From Gemmatimonadales bacterium (lineage in GTDB: Bacteria; Gemmatimonadota; Gemmatimonadetes; Gemmatimonadales; GWC2-71-9), in contig JAUVRV010000085.1 in the NCBI GenBank assembly GCA_030597435.1, positions 1 through 8,716 on the forward strand: a stretch of 8,716 nt of DNA, given 5' to 3'. The notes beneath the pieces were generated by a model. That model was not told the DNA's origin. It was given only the letters and a program-made list of their open reading frames with translations, and ran no database searches. A program made the translations under genes and the position numbers. Position 1 is the first letter of the stretch. The number at the start of each line of letters is the position of its first letter. Of the stretch, positions 1 to 5,997 are shown piece after piece.

Positions 1-1791
1 CATCAGCGCTATCGCTTCGAGTGTTTCGGTCTCGGGGGCAACACAGACCGGAACAGCTTCCATGATGTCCTTGACCGGAATAGCCGCAGGGCTCTTCATG
101 GCTTGTCCCGAGGTGTAGAGTCGCAGTAGCGACCCGTAGGTCACCCAGCCGCACAGATGCCGTTCGTCGTCTTCTACGAGCACTTGGCGAATTCGTTTCC
201 AGTCCATGAGGAGCGCTGCCAGGTCTACTATCTCATCCGCTTTGACCGTGAACAGATCCGTCGTCATGTACTGCTCCACCCGTCGGTGGTGATGTCTCCG
301 GCCACCACCTTCGCCGATCGCAGCCAGATCCCACTCGTGCACCGGCAGGTTCTGTTGCTGGCGGTTGGCAGCGGCCGCGGTCAGGGCTGCCATACGCTCG
401 GCCCGCGTACCGTGTTCTCCCATGTTGGCTAGGGAGTGCGACAGCCACCGGGCACCCGTGAATCCGGTCGTAACCCGCTGTTCGATGATATCCATGAGCC
501 TGGTGATGTCGTCTGAGTCAATAGCAGCTAGCTCGAGTCCTTTCCGTGCCACAGGAAGCAACTCCTCCAGCAGTAGTCGTGGTGCGCTTATGGATGCGTG
601 GTTGAACCACGTGAATCCTGCATGCAGTCCCCTACGCGCGGCAGCAAGCAGATTGGCCCTGGCATCATCGAAGTCCATCAATTGGGTGACGTCTCCGTAT
701 TGCTCCGCACCTCCGAGCAGCACACCGATCCAGAGCGCGGCATTGGCAACCTGATCGGGGATGCTCGGGCCCGAGGGAAGAAACCGACATTCTATCCGCA
801 GGTGAGGTTTGCCGTCGGTCAGTCCGTAGCAAGGGCGGACCCAACGATACACCGTGCCATTGTACAGTTGCAGTGCCTGGAGTTCCGGTATCTCACCGCG
901 GCGCAGCGAGTCGAACGGATCGTTGGATATCTCCCTCCCCAACAGAGCCGGTATGCGGGCCACGTCCTCTTGAAAGATCTCCAGAACCGACTCGCGAACC
1001 CAGGCCTCGCCAAAGCGCACGCGCGGAGTTACCTCGCGCAGGTGTGGGGTTGTGCGTCCAACATCGAGCACCTGCTGGAACAGGGCTATGCGAGTCTCCG
1101 CCCACAACCTCTTGCCGAACAACATCGGTGAGTTGACGGCGGCTGCGAGTACCGGTCCTGCCACGGCCAGTGCCAGATTGTAGAACTTGGCGAACTCTTC
1201 GGGTGTTACCTGCATGTGGAACTGGAAGCTGGTGTTACACCCTTCCAGTAGGATGGAATCGTGCTCTACATGCAGCTCGTCCGTCCCCTGTATGTGAAGT
1301 CTATATGAACCGCCAGACCGCTGCGTTATCGCATCATTGAGAGCTTGGTATCTCGGTCTGGGAGTCAAGTTGTCCAGCGTCAGGTCCGATTGTTGGAGCG
1401 TGGGCAGAATACCGGTGAGTACGACGTCGGCTTTGTGCTTGGCAGCTTCCCTGCGCACCTGTGCGATCAGATCGTTGAGATTCTGTTCCAGCCTCTTGAA
1501 GCAATCTCGATCCATGACCAGAGGGAGCAGGTTTATCTCGATGTTGAAACGTGCAAGCTCCGTCGTAAACTCCGGCCTCGAAAGCCCTGCCAGAACTTCA
1601 GTTGCCACTGGCGCGGGTCGCCATCCGTTGTCGACGAGAAACAGCTCCTGCTCAGCTCCAATGCGGCGAACGCCCGACTCGAACAACCCGTCATGTACCA
1701 TGCGTTCGAGAGCGCGGAGGTCGTTCAATAATGCCTTGGTGAACTTCCTGAGTTCAGTTGACTCCAGGTGTGTTACGTCGTGGCTGCTCAT
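1..1791 (-). CDS. Glutamate-cysteine-ligase-like (GCS2/YbdK-type) protein with C-terminal CBS domains, 3' end cut by window
   Basis: The minus strand is open for 597 codons from ATG 1791-1789 to the left edge, so the stop lies outside. Residues about 40-400 look like the GCS2 carboxylate-amine ligase fold: an ATP/Mg-type IGAEQELFLVD motif at 44-54, ELARFNIEINL at 78-88, CNTSFQFHMQV at 185-195, and NSPMLFGKRLWAETR at 220-234. GCS2 enzymes join an amino acid to a glutamate gamma-carboxyl using ATP; the substrate of this subfamily is not evident here. A CBS domain starts near residue 505 (EQYMTTDLFTVKADEIVD). A second starts near 573 (VKDIMEAVPVCVAPETETL) and is cut. CBS pairs usually bind adenosine nucleotides, so allosteric control by energy state is an inference. 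The start is supported by GGAG 11 nt upstream and by its fit to the family N-terminus. No signal peptide is seen, so it is probably cytosolic. Family assignment is firm; the reaction is not. Confidence 0.88.
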   Translation of the reverse strand, partial: MSSHDVTHLESTELRKFTKALLNDLRALERMVHDGLFESGVRRIGAEQELFLVDNGWRPAPVATEVLAGLSRPEFTTELARFNIEINLLPLVMDRDCFKRLEQNLNDLIAQVRREAAKHKADVVLTGILPTLQQSDLTLDNLTPRPRYQALNDAITQRSGGSYRLHIQGTDELHVEHDSILLEGCNTSFQFHMQVTPEEFAKFYNLALAVAGPVLAAAVNSPMLFGKRLWAETRIALFQQVLDVGRTTPHLREVTPRVRFGEAWVRESVLEIFQEDVARIPALLGREISNDPFDSLRRGEIPELQALQLYNGTVYRWVRPCYGLTDGKPHLRIECRFLPSGPSIPDQVANAALWIGVLLGGAEQYGDVTQLMDFDDARANLLAAARRGLHAGFTWFNHASISAPRLLLEELLPVARKGLELAAIDSDDITRLMDIIEQRVTTGFTGARWLSHSLANMGEHGTRAERMAALTAAAANRQQQNLPVHEWDLAAIGEGGGRRHHHRRVEQYMTTDLFTVKADEIVDLAALLMDWKRIRQVLVEDDERHLCGWVTYGSLLRLYTSGQAMKSPAAIPVKDIMEAVPVCVAPETETLEAIALM

Positions 1792-1823
1792 GGGGCGCAA
1801 TGCTCCGTGGGACGGATACTCCT

Positions 1824-1829
1824 ATGATA
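1824..1829 (-). promoter_or_regulatory. Possible -10 element (TATCAT) for the GCS2-like gene
   Basis: The minus strand reads TATCAT here, five of six matches to TATAAT. It would give a leader of roughly 26 nt before the ATG at 1791. I see no good -35 hexamer at the right distance. A run of seven A's lies about 43-49 bp further upstream on the minus strand, where A-tracts can act as UP elements. This is pattern matching only. Confidence 0.25.
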
Positions 1830-1871
1830 CAGAAGAAGTGGCAGCGGGGGCAGAGGGAGTGGGGCTGGTAC

Positions 1872-1886
1872 TTTTTTTGGGGGGGG
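1872..1886. repeat. T7G8 homopolymer tract in the intergenic region
   Basis: The plus strand reads seven T's then eight G's (C8A7 on the minus strand). It lies between the secreted-protein gene and the promoter region of the GCS2-like gene. Neighbouring plus-strand G-runs at about 1848-1852, 1856-1858 and 1861-1864 give the plus strand four or more runs of at least three G's within 40 bp, which is G-quadruplex-compatible. Long G-runs are slippage-prone. Confidence 0.7.
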
Positions 1887-1894
1887 AGAGGGAA

Positions 1895-1918
1895 GTAGAG
1901 GAACTCAGGTTCCTCTAC
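1895..1918 (-). terminator. Perfect 10-bp hairpin overlapping the stop of the secreted-protein gene
   Basis: GTAGAGGAAC at 1895-1904 is exactly complementary to GTTCCTCTAC at 1909-1918, with a TCAG loop. It includes the TAG stop of the upstream minus-strand gene (1917-1915). On the minus strand it is followed by a pyrimidine tract (TTCCCTCT then C8) and not by a U-run. It is therefore either a weak or U-less terminator or an mRNA 3'-end stabilizer. Confidence 0.55.
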
Positions 1919-2427
1919 CTACCACCACCAGTGTCGTGCACAACGCGTACCTTGCCTTCTTTGGTCTCGATTGTCAGAAAGGCTTCCAGGTTGGCGGCGA
2001 TGTCAGCTAGCAACGAGCCGGTGAGTTCGACGATTTGCCCCTCGTTCAGTTCATGGTACTTCTGTTGCTCCATGAGTTCTACGAAGCCGCTCACTGCAGC
2101 CGCAACATCAGCTTTGGCCGCGGCATGTATACGAAGGTCTGCCAGTGCTTCCGCGTCGATCTCGACCGCTGGAATCGTAACGGCCAGATCCGCAAGTCGG
2201 GTACTCAATGTAGCTAGCTCGGCCAGCTTGACCTCGTGAATCACGGTCACTGCGGACTCCAAGGGAATAACAGGGACGGCCGGGATCTCGGGCACGGCCG
2301 GTACCTCGACCACGGTCAGCGCGGTCGCATCCGCTACCACCACGTGGTGTTGGTCTTCTTCGGCGGCGTCGTGAATGACGAATCCGGCAACCATTGCGAC
2401 GGGTGCTATGATGGCGAGCTTGCGCAT
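1915..2427 (-). CDS. Small exported Val/Pro-rich protein of unknown function
   Basis: This is a 170-residue protein starting at ATG 2427-2425. I chose this start because AAGGGG lies 10 nt upstream and it puts a signal-peptide-like N-terminus first: MRKLAIIAPVAMVAGFVI, positive end then hydrophobic core. An in-frame ATG 15 codons upstream would bury that signal. After a His/Asp-rich patch near residues 20-27 comes a Val/Pro repeat (VPAVPEIPAVPVIP, about 41-54), likely an extended spacer. The rest, about 55-155, looks alpha-helical and is rich in Ala, Glu, Leu and Asp (for example LATLSTRLADLAV and GFVELMEQQKYHELNEGQI). The C-terminus ends in GGGR. There is no lipobox, no second membrane segment and no cysteine in the mature part. 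I do not recognise the family. A periplasmic or cell-surface helical protein is an inference. Confidence 0.7.
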   Translation of the reverse strand: MRKLAIIAPVAMVAGFVIHDAAEEDQHHVVVADATALTVVEVPAVPEIPAVPVIPLESAVTVIHEVKLAELATLSTRLADLAVTIPAVEIDAEALADLRIHAAAKADVAAAVSGFVELMEQQKYHELNEGQIVELTGSLLADIAANLEAFLTIETKEGKVRVVHDTGGGR

Positions 2428-2676
2428 TGGTCCATATCCCCTTGACTGATGATCGTGTCTGCTGATGCCCACCCTACGAGAACTGAGGCGGGACAGTTTC
2501 GGCGATGGAGCCCGGGAGCGCGGCCCGATAGGCGAAGGTGAGACAGGTAGTTTGGGGCTGGACCTCGGGGTGCGGGCGTCTGGATCAAGCTGGTAACCGG
2601 GTTAACTTATTCTTATATGGGTTCTTTCACAGAGTTGGCCTAGTTTCAGGTTGGAGCAGTGTTCCCGGAGGAGTCT
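2428..2676. other. Divergent intergenic spacer
   Basis: These 249 bp separate the secreted-protein gene (minus) from the small acidic protein gene (plus). I see no convincing coding frame or RNA gene. An AT-rich patch at about 2602-2619 contains TTATAT (2613-2618), a plausible -10 for the plus-strand gene that would give a leader of about 50 nt. No matching -35 is clear. Confidence 0.4.
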
Positions 2677-2871
2677 ATGGTTCAGATGAAGCGCCCGGAC
2701 ATGTCCGACGAGGAGTGGGATCGTCTGAAAAAGGCAGCCGTCGGCAAGTCATCGGATCGCACAGATGAGGAAGAAGAAGAGGAAGAGGAAAAGGATCGTC
2801 TGGAGAGAGCAAAGATCAGTGTCGAGGAGCACCTCGCTGGTCTTTGGAACGTGTTGGGTCTGGGTGACTGA
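2677..2871 (+). CDS. Small acidic protein of unknown function with an eight-Glu run
   Basis: This encodes a 64-residue protein. I chose ATG 2677 because GGAGG (2667-2671) sits 5 nt upstream; the GTG at 2659 has its purine-rich stretch only 2 nt away. It has three parts: a charged N-terminal helix-like piece with MSDEEWDRLKKA (9-20), an acidic stretch with Asp followed by eight consecutive Glu (30-38), and an amphipathic C-terminal helix with KISVEEHLAGLWNVLGLGD (46-64). There are no cysteines, signal peptide or membrane segment, so it is presumably a soluble cytosolic protein. Coding status rests on the strong SD, the plausible protein and a hairpin right after the stop. I do not recognise a family. 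It converges on the ferredoxin gene, which implies no functional link. Confidence 0.65.
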   Translation: MVQMKRPDMSDEEWDRLKKAAVGKSSDRTDEEEEEEEEKDRLERAKISVEEHLAGLWNVLGLGD

Positions 2872-2875
2872 GGAA

Positions 2876-2900
2876 AGGGCCCCGGCTCATCCGGGGCCCT
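2876..2900. terminator. Strong GC hairpin between convergent genes
   Basis: AGGGCCCCGG at 2876-2885 pairs perfectly with CCGGGGCCCT at 2891-2900 around a CTCAT loop. It starts 4 nt after the TGA of the acidic protein gene and lies 25 bp past the ferredoxin stop on the other strand. There is no real U-run on either side: CTACCC follows on plus, TTTCCTC on minus. Its placement suggests a bidirectional terminator for the two convergent genes. Confidence 0.7.
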
Positions 2901-2925
2901 CTACCCTACCGGCCACTAGGGGACG

Positions 2926-3198
2926 CTACGTGTCCCGTCCCCGCGCCACTTCACGTTCAGCCCCTCCATCGAAGTACTCGTAGTTCTTCGCTATGAAAGA
3001 CTGCCACTCATCCGGCACGTCCTCTTCAGGGAAGATGGCGTTGACCGGGCATTCCGGTTCGCAGGCACCACAGTCGATGCACTCCTCCGGGTGGATGTAG
3101 AGTTGGTCCTCGCCCTCATAGATACAGTCTACGGGGCACACATCCACGCATCCTCTATCCATTGTGCCGATACACGGTTCGGCGATTATGTAGGTCAT
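2926..3198 (-). CDS. fdxA: 7Fe ferredoxin ([3Fe-4S] plus [4Fe-4S])
   Basis: This is a 90-residue low-potential electron carrier of the bacterial 7Fe ferredoxin family, acting in the cytosol. ATG 3198-3196 is chosen because GAGGGAG lies 5 nt upstream and the family begins MTYIIAEPC; the frame stays open 26 codons upstream without support. Cysteines fit the 7Fe layout: C9-x7-C17-x3-C21-P, then C40-x2-C43-x2-C46-x3-C50-P. By analogy with Azotobacter ferredoxin I, C9, C17 and C50 would hold the [3Fe-4S] cluster, and C21, C40, C43 and C46 the [4Fe-4S] cluster. C25 would be the free conserved cysteine. A DVPDEW segment (66-71) and a short charged tail follow, as in actinobacterial-type FdxA. The gene stands alone, facing away from the bacilliredoxin gene, so its redox partner is not indicated by context. 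Confidence 0.93.
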   Translation of the reverse strand: MTYIIAEPCIGTMDRGCVDVCPVDCIYEGEDQLYIHPEECIDCGACEPECPVNAIFPEEDVPDEWQSFIAKNYEYFDGGAEREVARGRDT

Positions 3199-3238
3199 GG
3201 TGTCTCCCTCGAGCAGCACAAGACGCAGTGAGTTGGCA

Positions 3239-3266
3239 ATGTTGCTAGGCCGGCCCAAACTGTCAA
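3239..3266 (-). promoter_or_regulatory. Candidate promoter for the ferredoxin gene
   Basis: The minus strand has an exact TTGACA (3266-3261), a 16-nt spacer, and a weak -10, CAACAT (3244-3239). A start near 3232 would leave a leader of about 34 nt to the ATG. An 8-bp palindrome GGCCGGCC (3248-3255) lies between the two hexamers, where a repressor could bind; that role is inference. Confidence 0.4.
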
Positions 3267-3325
3267 GTTGCCCCAATCGTTGCCTCTGATGAGCGGTGAG
3301 TCCATACTTTGTTGAGAGGAGATTA

Positions 3326-3420
3326 GAAGGGGAAGAAGGGGAAGCAGGGGAAGCAGGTGCAAAGGTTGGACCGTCAGATTACGGCCCCCACTGCCCCCAC
3401 TTGTCCCCTCTCCCCCTTCT
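3326..3420. repeat. Pair of inverted polypurine blocks with 9-bp periodicity
   Basis: Block 1 (3329-3357, plus strand) reads GGGGAAGAA, GGGGAAGCA, GGGGAAGCA, then GG. Block 2 (3385-3420) reads CCCCCACTG, CCCCCACTT, GTCCCCTCT, CCCCCTTCT: also 9-bp units, but with the purines on the minus strand. The blocks face each other across about 27 bp and are roughly complementary, starting with GAAGGGG at 3326-3332 against CCCCCTTC at 3412-3419. A transcript could fold into a long imperfect hairpin. It lies in the spacer upstream of the bacilliredoxin gene. AGATTA occurs just before block 1 (3320-3325) and again just before block 2 (3377-3382). Confidence 0.75.
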
Positions 3421-3435
3421 GCCGTCGAAGACGGC
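3421..3435. other. Small perfect hairpin next to the repeat blocks
   Basis: GCCGTC (3421-3426) pairs with GACGGC (3430-3435) around a GAA loop, about 50 nt upstream of the bacilliredoxin ATG. It may be part of that gene's leader. There is no U-run, so it is not a standard terminator. Confidence 0.4.
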
Positions 3436-3485
3436 GACCAATCTGGGACCACACTAGGGGCCACGGGCCACACGGGAGAAAGAGC

Positions 3486-3917
3486 ATGCAGATTCACGGC
3501 TACGACCCAATCAAGGTTCTGCCGATGCGGGAGGAGTTGACGGAGATCGGTTTCAGCGAGTTGCTGACGCCGGAGAACGTCGACGCCGCACTGTCCAATC
3601 AAGGAGGGACCGTCTTCGTGGTTGTAAACTCGGTGTGCGGGTGCGCGGCTGGAGCGGCCAGGCCGGCGGTCAAGCTCGCTTTGTCGGAAGGGCCACGTCC
3701 CGACAGACTCGTCACCGTATTTGCCGGGATGGAACGAGACGCGGTCGAGCGTGCGCGCGGCTATTTCGTGGGCTACCAGCCATCTTCTCCACAAATGGCG
3801 TTGTTCAAGGATGGCAAGCTCGTTCAGATGCTGGAGCGTCAGGACATAGAGGGGCGCGAAGCCGCCGCGATAGCAGCAGACCTGAACGGCGCTTTTCAGC
3901 AGCACTGCAGCCAATAA
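3486..3917 (+). CDS. Bacilliredoxin of the BrxA/BrxB (YphP/YqiW) family
   Basis: This is a 143-residue thioredoxin-fold protein, close to the usual length of about 145. ATG 3486 is preceded by GGAG with a 7-nt gap and matches the family N-terminus. The active site is the Cys-Gly-Cys motif C51-G52-C53 in VVNSVCGCAAGAARPAV. Further family hallmarks are VTVFAGMERDA (77-87), YQPSSPQMALFKDGKLVQML (98-117), and a C-terminal cysteine (C141). In Firmicutes these proteins remove bacillithiol from S-bacillithiolated proteins; the low-molecular-weight thiol used here is unknown. It is cytosolic, with no signal peptide. It is the first gene of a tight plus-strand run, with the phosphodiesterase starting 23 bp later. 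The family is firm; the thiol partner is inference. Confidence 0.93.
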   Translation: MQIHGYDPIKVLPMREELTEIGFSELLTPENVDAALSNQGGTVFVVVNSVCGCAAGAARPAVKLALSEGPRPDRLVTVFAGMERDAVERARGYFVGYQPSSPQMALFKDGKLVQMLERQDIEGREAAAIAADLNGAFQQHCSQ

Positions 3918-3940
3918 AGCCTCGAGGAAGCTGTAGATCG

Positions 3941-4666
3941 GTGATCCTGCTAGATCCGACGGCCAGACCCCTGATTGCGCACCGCGGCGCGTCAGGAACC
4001 CATCCGGAGAACACGATGTTGGCGTTTGAGCAGGGGCTGAGCCTGGGGGCGGACGCTATCGAGCTGGACGCCCGGCTGACCGCCGATGGGGTGCCGGTGG
4101 TTATCCACGACCGCGATCTAGACCGTACGACGGACGGTTCCGGGCCGGTTGGGAGCTTCACAGCAGAACAGCTGGGTCAGTTCGATGCGGGGTTAGGAGA
4201 GCGGATTCCCAGTCTCGATTCGGTGTTGGCCATGTTTCCGGCCACACCGCTCATACTAGAGTTGAAAGAGTCGCAGGTCGCGCGGCCGGTGATGGAACTA
4301 CTCCGCCGACATGAGGCTGCCAAGAGGGTGCTAGTCGGTTCTTTCGAGCCGGATGCTCTGGCGCCGTTCGATGTGCCGGGATTCTACCGCGCAGCCTCTC
4401 GGCGGGAGACGACGGGGTTCTGGTTGGGATCCCGGCTCGGATGGGCACCCAGAGGCCGTTCGTACCAAGCGTTCACGGTTCCAGTACAACACGGCAAGGT
4501 GACTGTGGTGGACGAGTCCTTCACGCGTTGGGCATTGCGGAGAGCGAAACCGGTTCATGTTTGGACAGTAGATGCCAAGACGGAAGCTCAACGGTTGCGT
4601 ACCATGGGAGTCCAAGGCATCATAACCAACTTCCCTGAACGCATGCGGGAGCTGACAGTATCCTGA
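3941..4666 (+). CDS. Glycerophosphodiester phosphodiesterase (UgpQ-like, cytosolic)
   Basis: This 241-residue enzyme hydrolyses glycerophosphodiesters to glycerol-3-phosphate and an alcohol, within phospholipid turnover. The GDPD TIM-barrel signature is complete at the N-terminus: H14-R15-G16, E23-N24-T25, E41-x-D43, and VIHDRDLDRTTDGSG (54-68) with H56 as second catalytic histidine. LILELK follows in the middle of the barrel. The C-terminus has VHVWTVD and GVQGIITNFPERM; families usually show ITD at that point, so Asn replaces Asp. GTG 3941 is taken as start because GAGGAAG (3924-3930) lies upstream, at a slightly long spacing of 10 nt, and no ATG precedes the HRG motif in frame. There is no signal peptide, unlike periplasmic GlpQ. 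It is probably cotranscribed with the bacilliredoxin gene. Exact substrate is unknown. Confidence 0.9.
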   Translation: MILLDPTARPLIAHRGASGTHPENTMLAFEQGLSLGADAIELDARLTADGVPVVIHDRDLDRTTDGSGPVGSFTAEQLGQFDAGLGERIPSLDSVLAMFPATPLILELKESQVARPVMELLRRHEAAKRVLVGSFEPDALAPFDVPGFYRAASRRETTGFWLGSRLGWAPRGRSYQAFTVPVQHGKVTVVDESFTRWALRRAKPVHVWTVDAKTEAQRLRTMGVQGIITNFPERMRELTVS

Positions 4667-4698
4667 CGCGCCCTGGGAGACGAACCGAGGAGTTGCAA

Positions 4699-5988
4699 AT
4701 GAAGCTGAGGCGATTGGCCGTAGGACCGGGGATCGTGCTGTTCGGTGCGTTCTTGGTGGTGGTTGGTTCCGGATCCCAACAGGGTGCGGGGCGGTGTGCG
4801 CCCGATAACGCCGGGCTGACGCTGCCCGAAGGGTTTTGTGCCCAGGTCGTAGCGGACGACGTTCCTGCCGCCCGCCACCTCACCGTGGCACCCAACGGTG
4901 ATGTCTTCGTCGCGACGGGCCCAACCAGACAGGACCGAAGTACTGGTGGTGTCGTAGCGTTGCGGGACACCAACGGCGACGGCGTTGCTGATGTTAGAGT
5001 CAATTTCGGTAGTGGAACCGGGGACGACGTCGAGTTTCGTGGCGACTATCTGTACTTCTCGACGCACGGCGCCGTGGTGCGATATCCCTGGACGTCGGGC
5101 TCCCTGGAACCGGCGGGGCCGGCCGATACCATAGTCCGGGACCTACCAGCGGTGCGTAGTCACCAGGCCAAGAGCATCGCTTTTGGCCCGGACAATGCGC
5201 TCTACGTAAACATCGGGTCGCCCTCCAACTCGTGTCAGGTCCAGGACCGGTCATCGGGTGGTCCCGGCAAGGATCCCTGCGAAGACTTGGATACTCGCGC
5301 CGGCATATGGCGGTTCGATGCCGATCAGGTGGGCCAGACGCCGTCCGATGGCGTTCGCTACGCGACCGGACTCCGCAACACGGTAGCGCTCACCGCCCAC
5401 CCCAACAGTGGCCAGTTGTACGGTGTAGTCCACGGACGCGATCAGCTCTCGGCAAACTGGTCACAGTACTTCACCGACGAGCAGAGTGCCGAGAAACCGT
5501 CCGAGGAGTTTGTGATGATCGAGCAGGGTGATGACTTTGGATGGCCCTACTGCTATCACGATCCCGAGCTGGGTCACAAGGTCCTGGCGCCGGAATACGG
5601 AGGGGATGGGTCAGAGGTGGGGCGATGCAGCGCCGTGAAAGAGCCGCTCATGGGGTTTCCCGCGCACTGGGCTCCCAATGGCGTCCTGTTCTATACGGGA
5701 GACCAGTATCCGGCCAAGTACCGCGATGGTGCCTTCATCGCCTTTCACGGCTCCTGGAACCGGTCTCCCCTGCCACAAGGTGGTTACAATGTGGTTTTTG
5801 CTCCCTTCGACGGTGCCGATCCTGAGGGGAGTTGGGAGGTTTTCGCGGACGGTTTCGCTGGAGCCAACGTTGGCCCACGTGAGGCGGCGCATCGACCCGT
5901 TGGCGTGGCACAGGGTCCCGATGGATCGCTCTATGTCAGTGACGACAGGGGCGGTCGCAGCTTCAGAATCATGTATACCGGAAACTAG
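4699..5988 (+). CDS. Exported PQQ-dependent sugar dehydrogenase-like beta-propeller (sorbosone dehydrogenase family)
   Basis: This is a 429-residue protein. ATG 4699 is supported by GAGGAG 6 nt upstream; a TTG two codons earlier is less likely. Residues 2-25 form a signal peptide or anchor (KLRR, then a hydrophobic run to about VVVG). The mature part starts like the sorbosone dehydrogenase family, with C33, LTLPEGFC (40-47), and RHLTVAPNGDVFVATG (59-74). It has the repeated propeller phrasing seen at AFGPDNALYVNIGS (161-174) and AQGPDGSLYVSDD (404-416). H155 (RSHQAK) and R226 (GLRN) sit where soluble glucose dehydrogenase keeps its catalytic His and PQQ-contacting Arg. A D-x-N-x-D-G-x-x-D loop at 90-98 should bind calcium. 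Several Cys (178, 194, 285, 310) suggest disulfides. It likely oxidises a sugar or aldehyde outside the membrane; whether it binds PQQ is unproven. No PQQ synthesis genes are in the window. It is third in the run and its stop overlaps the next gene's SD. Confidence 0.87.
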   Translation: MKLRRLAVGPGIVLFGAFLVVVGSGSQQGAGRCAPDNAGLTLPEGFCAQVVADDVPAARHLTVAPNGDVFVATGPTRQDRSTGGVVALRDTNGDGVADVRVNFGSGTGDDVEFRGDYLYFSTHGAVVRYPWTSGSLEPAGPADTIVRDLPAVRSHQAKSIAFGPDNALYVNIGSPSNSCQVQDRSSGGPGKDPCEDLDTRAGIWRFDADQVGQTPSDGVRYATGLRNTVALTAHPNSGQLYGVVHGRDQLSANWSQYFTDEQSAEKPSEEFVMIEQGDDFGWPYCYHDPELGHKVLAPEYGGDGSEVGRCSAVKEPLMGFPAHWAPNGVLFYTGDQYPAKYRDGAFIAFHGSWNRSPLPQGGYNVVFAPFDGADPEGSWEVFADGFAGANVGPREAAHRPVGVAQGPDGSLYVSDDRGGRSFRIMYTGN

Positions 5989-5991
5989 GAG
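5987..5991 (+). promoter_or_regulatory. SD sequence overlapping the propeller stop codon and pointing at an ACG
   Basis: AGGAG (5987-5991) overlaps the TAG stop of the upstream gene and is exactly 6 nt before ACG at 5998. There is no ATG, GTG or TTG within normal SD range in the frame of the downstream protein. The first standard start codon, GTG 6043, is preceded only by GCC repeats. The arrangement implies translational coupling to the upstream gene. Confidence 0.55.
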
Positions 5992-5997
5992 CGACCT

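Noticed and set aside
598..1131. Plus-strand open frame of 177 codons
   Set aside because: It is fully antisense to the well-supported GCS2-like coding frame and has no recognisable domain.
1337..2239. Plus-strand open frame of about 300 codons, rich in Ser and Arg
   Set aside because: It lies antisense to the GCS2-like gene and the exported-protein gene, spans their intergenic tract, and has a low-complexity Ser/Ala/Arg composition typical of a shadow frame.
3199..3276. N-terminal extension of the ferredoxin to 116 residues
   Set aside because: The strong SD is directly before ATG 3198, the family starts there, and the candidate promoter overlaps the extension.
3329..3420. CRISPR-like array
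   Set aside because: The 9-bp units are contiguous with no spacers, and the two halves are inverted.
3195..3914. Minus-strand open frame of 239 codons
   Set aside because: It is antisense to the bacilliredoxin gene and runs through the polypurine repeat blocks, giving Leu/Pro and Gly/Ser low-complexity protein with no domain.
3635..3940. Upstream extension of the phosphodiesterase frame into the bacilliredoxin gene
   Set aside because: The extension only overlaps the bacilliredoxin in another frame. The GDPD motifs begin right after GTG 3941, which has an SD-like sequence upstream.
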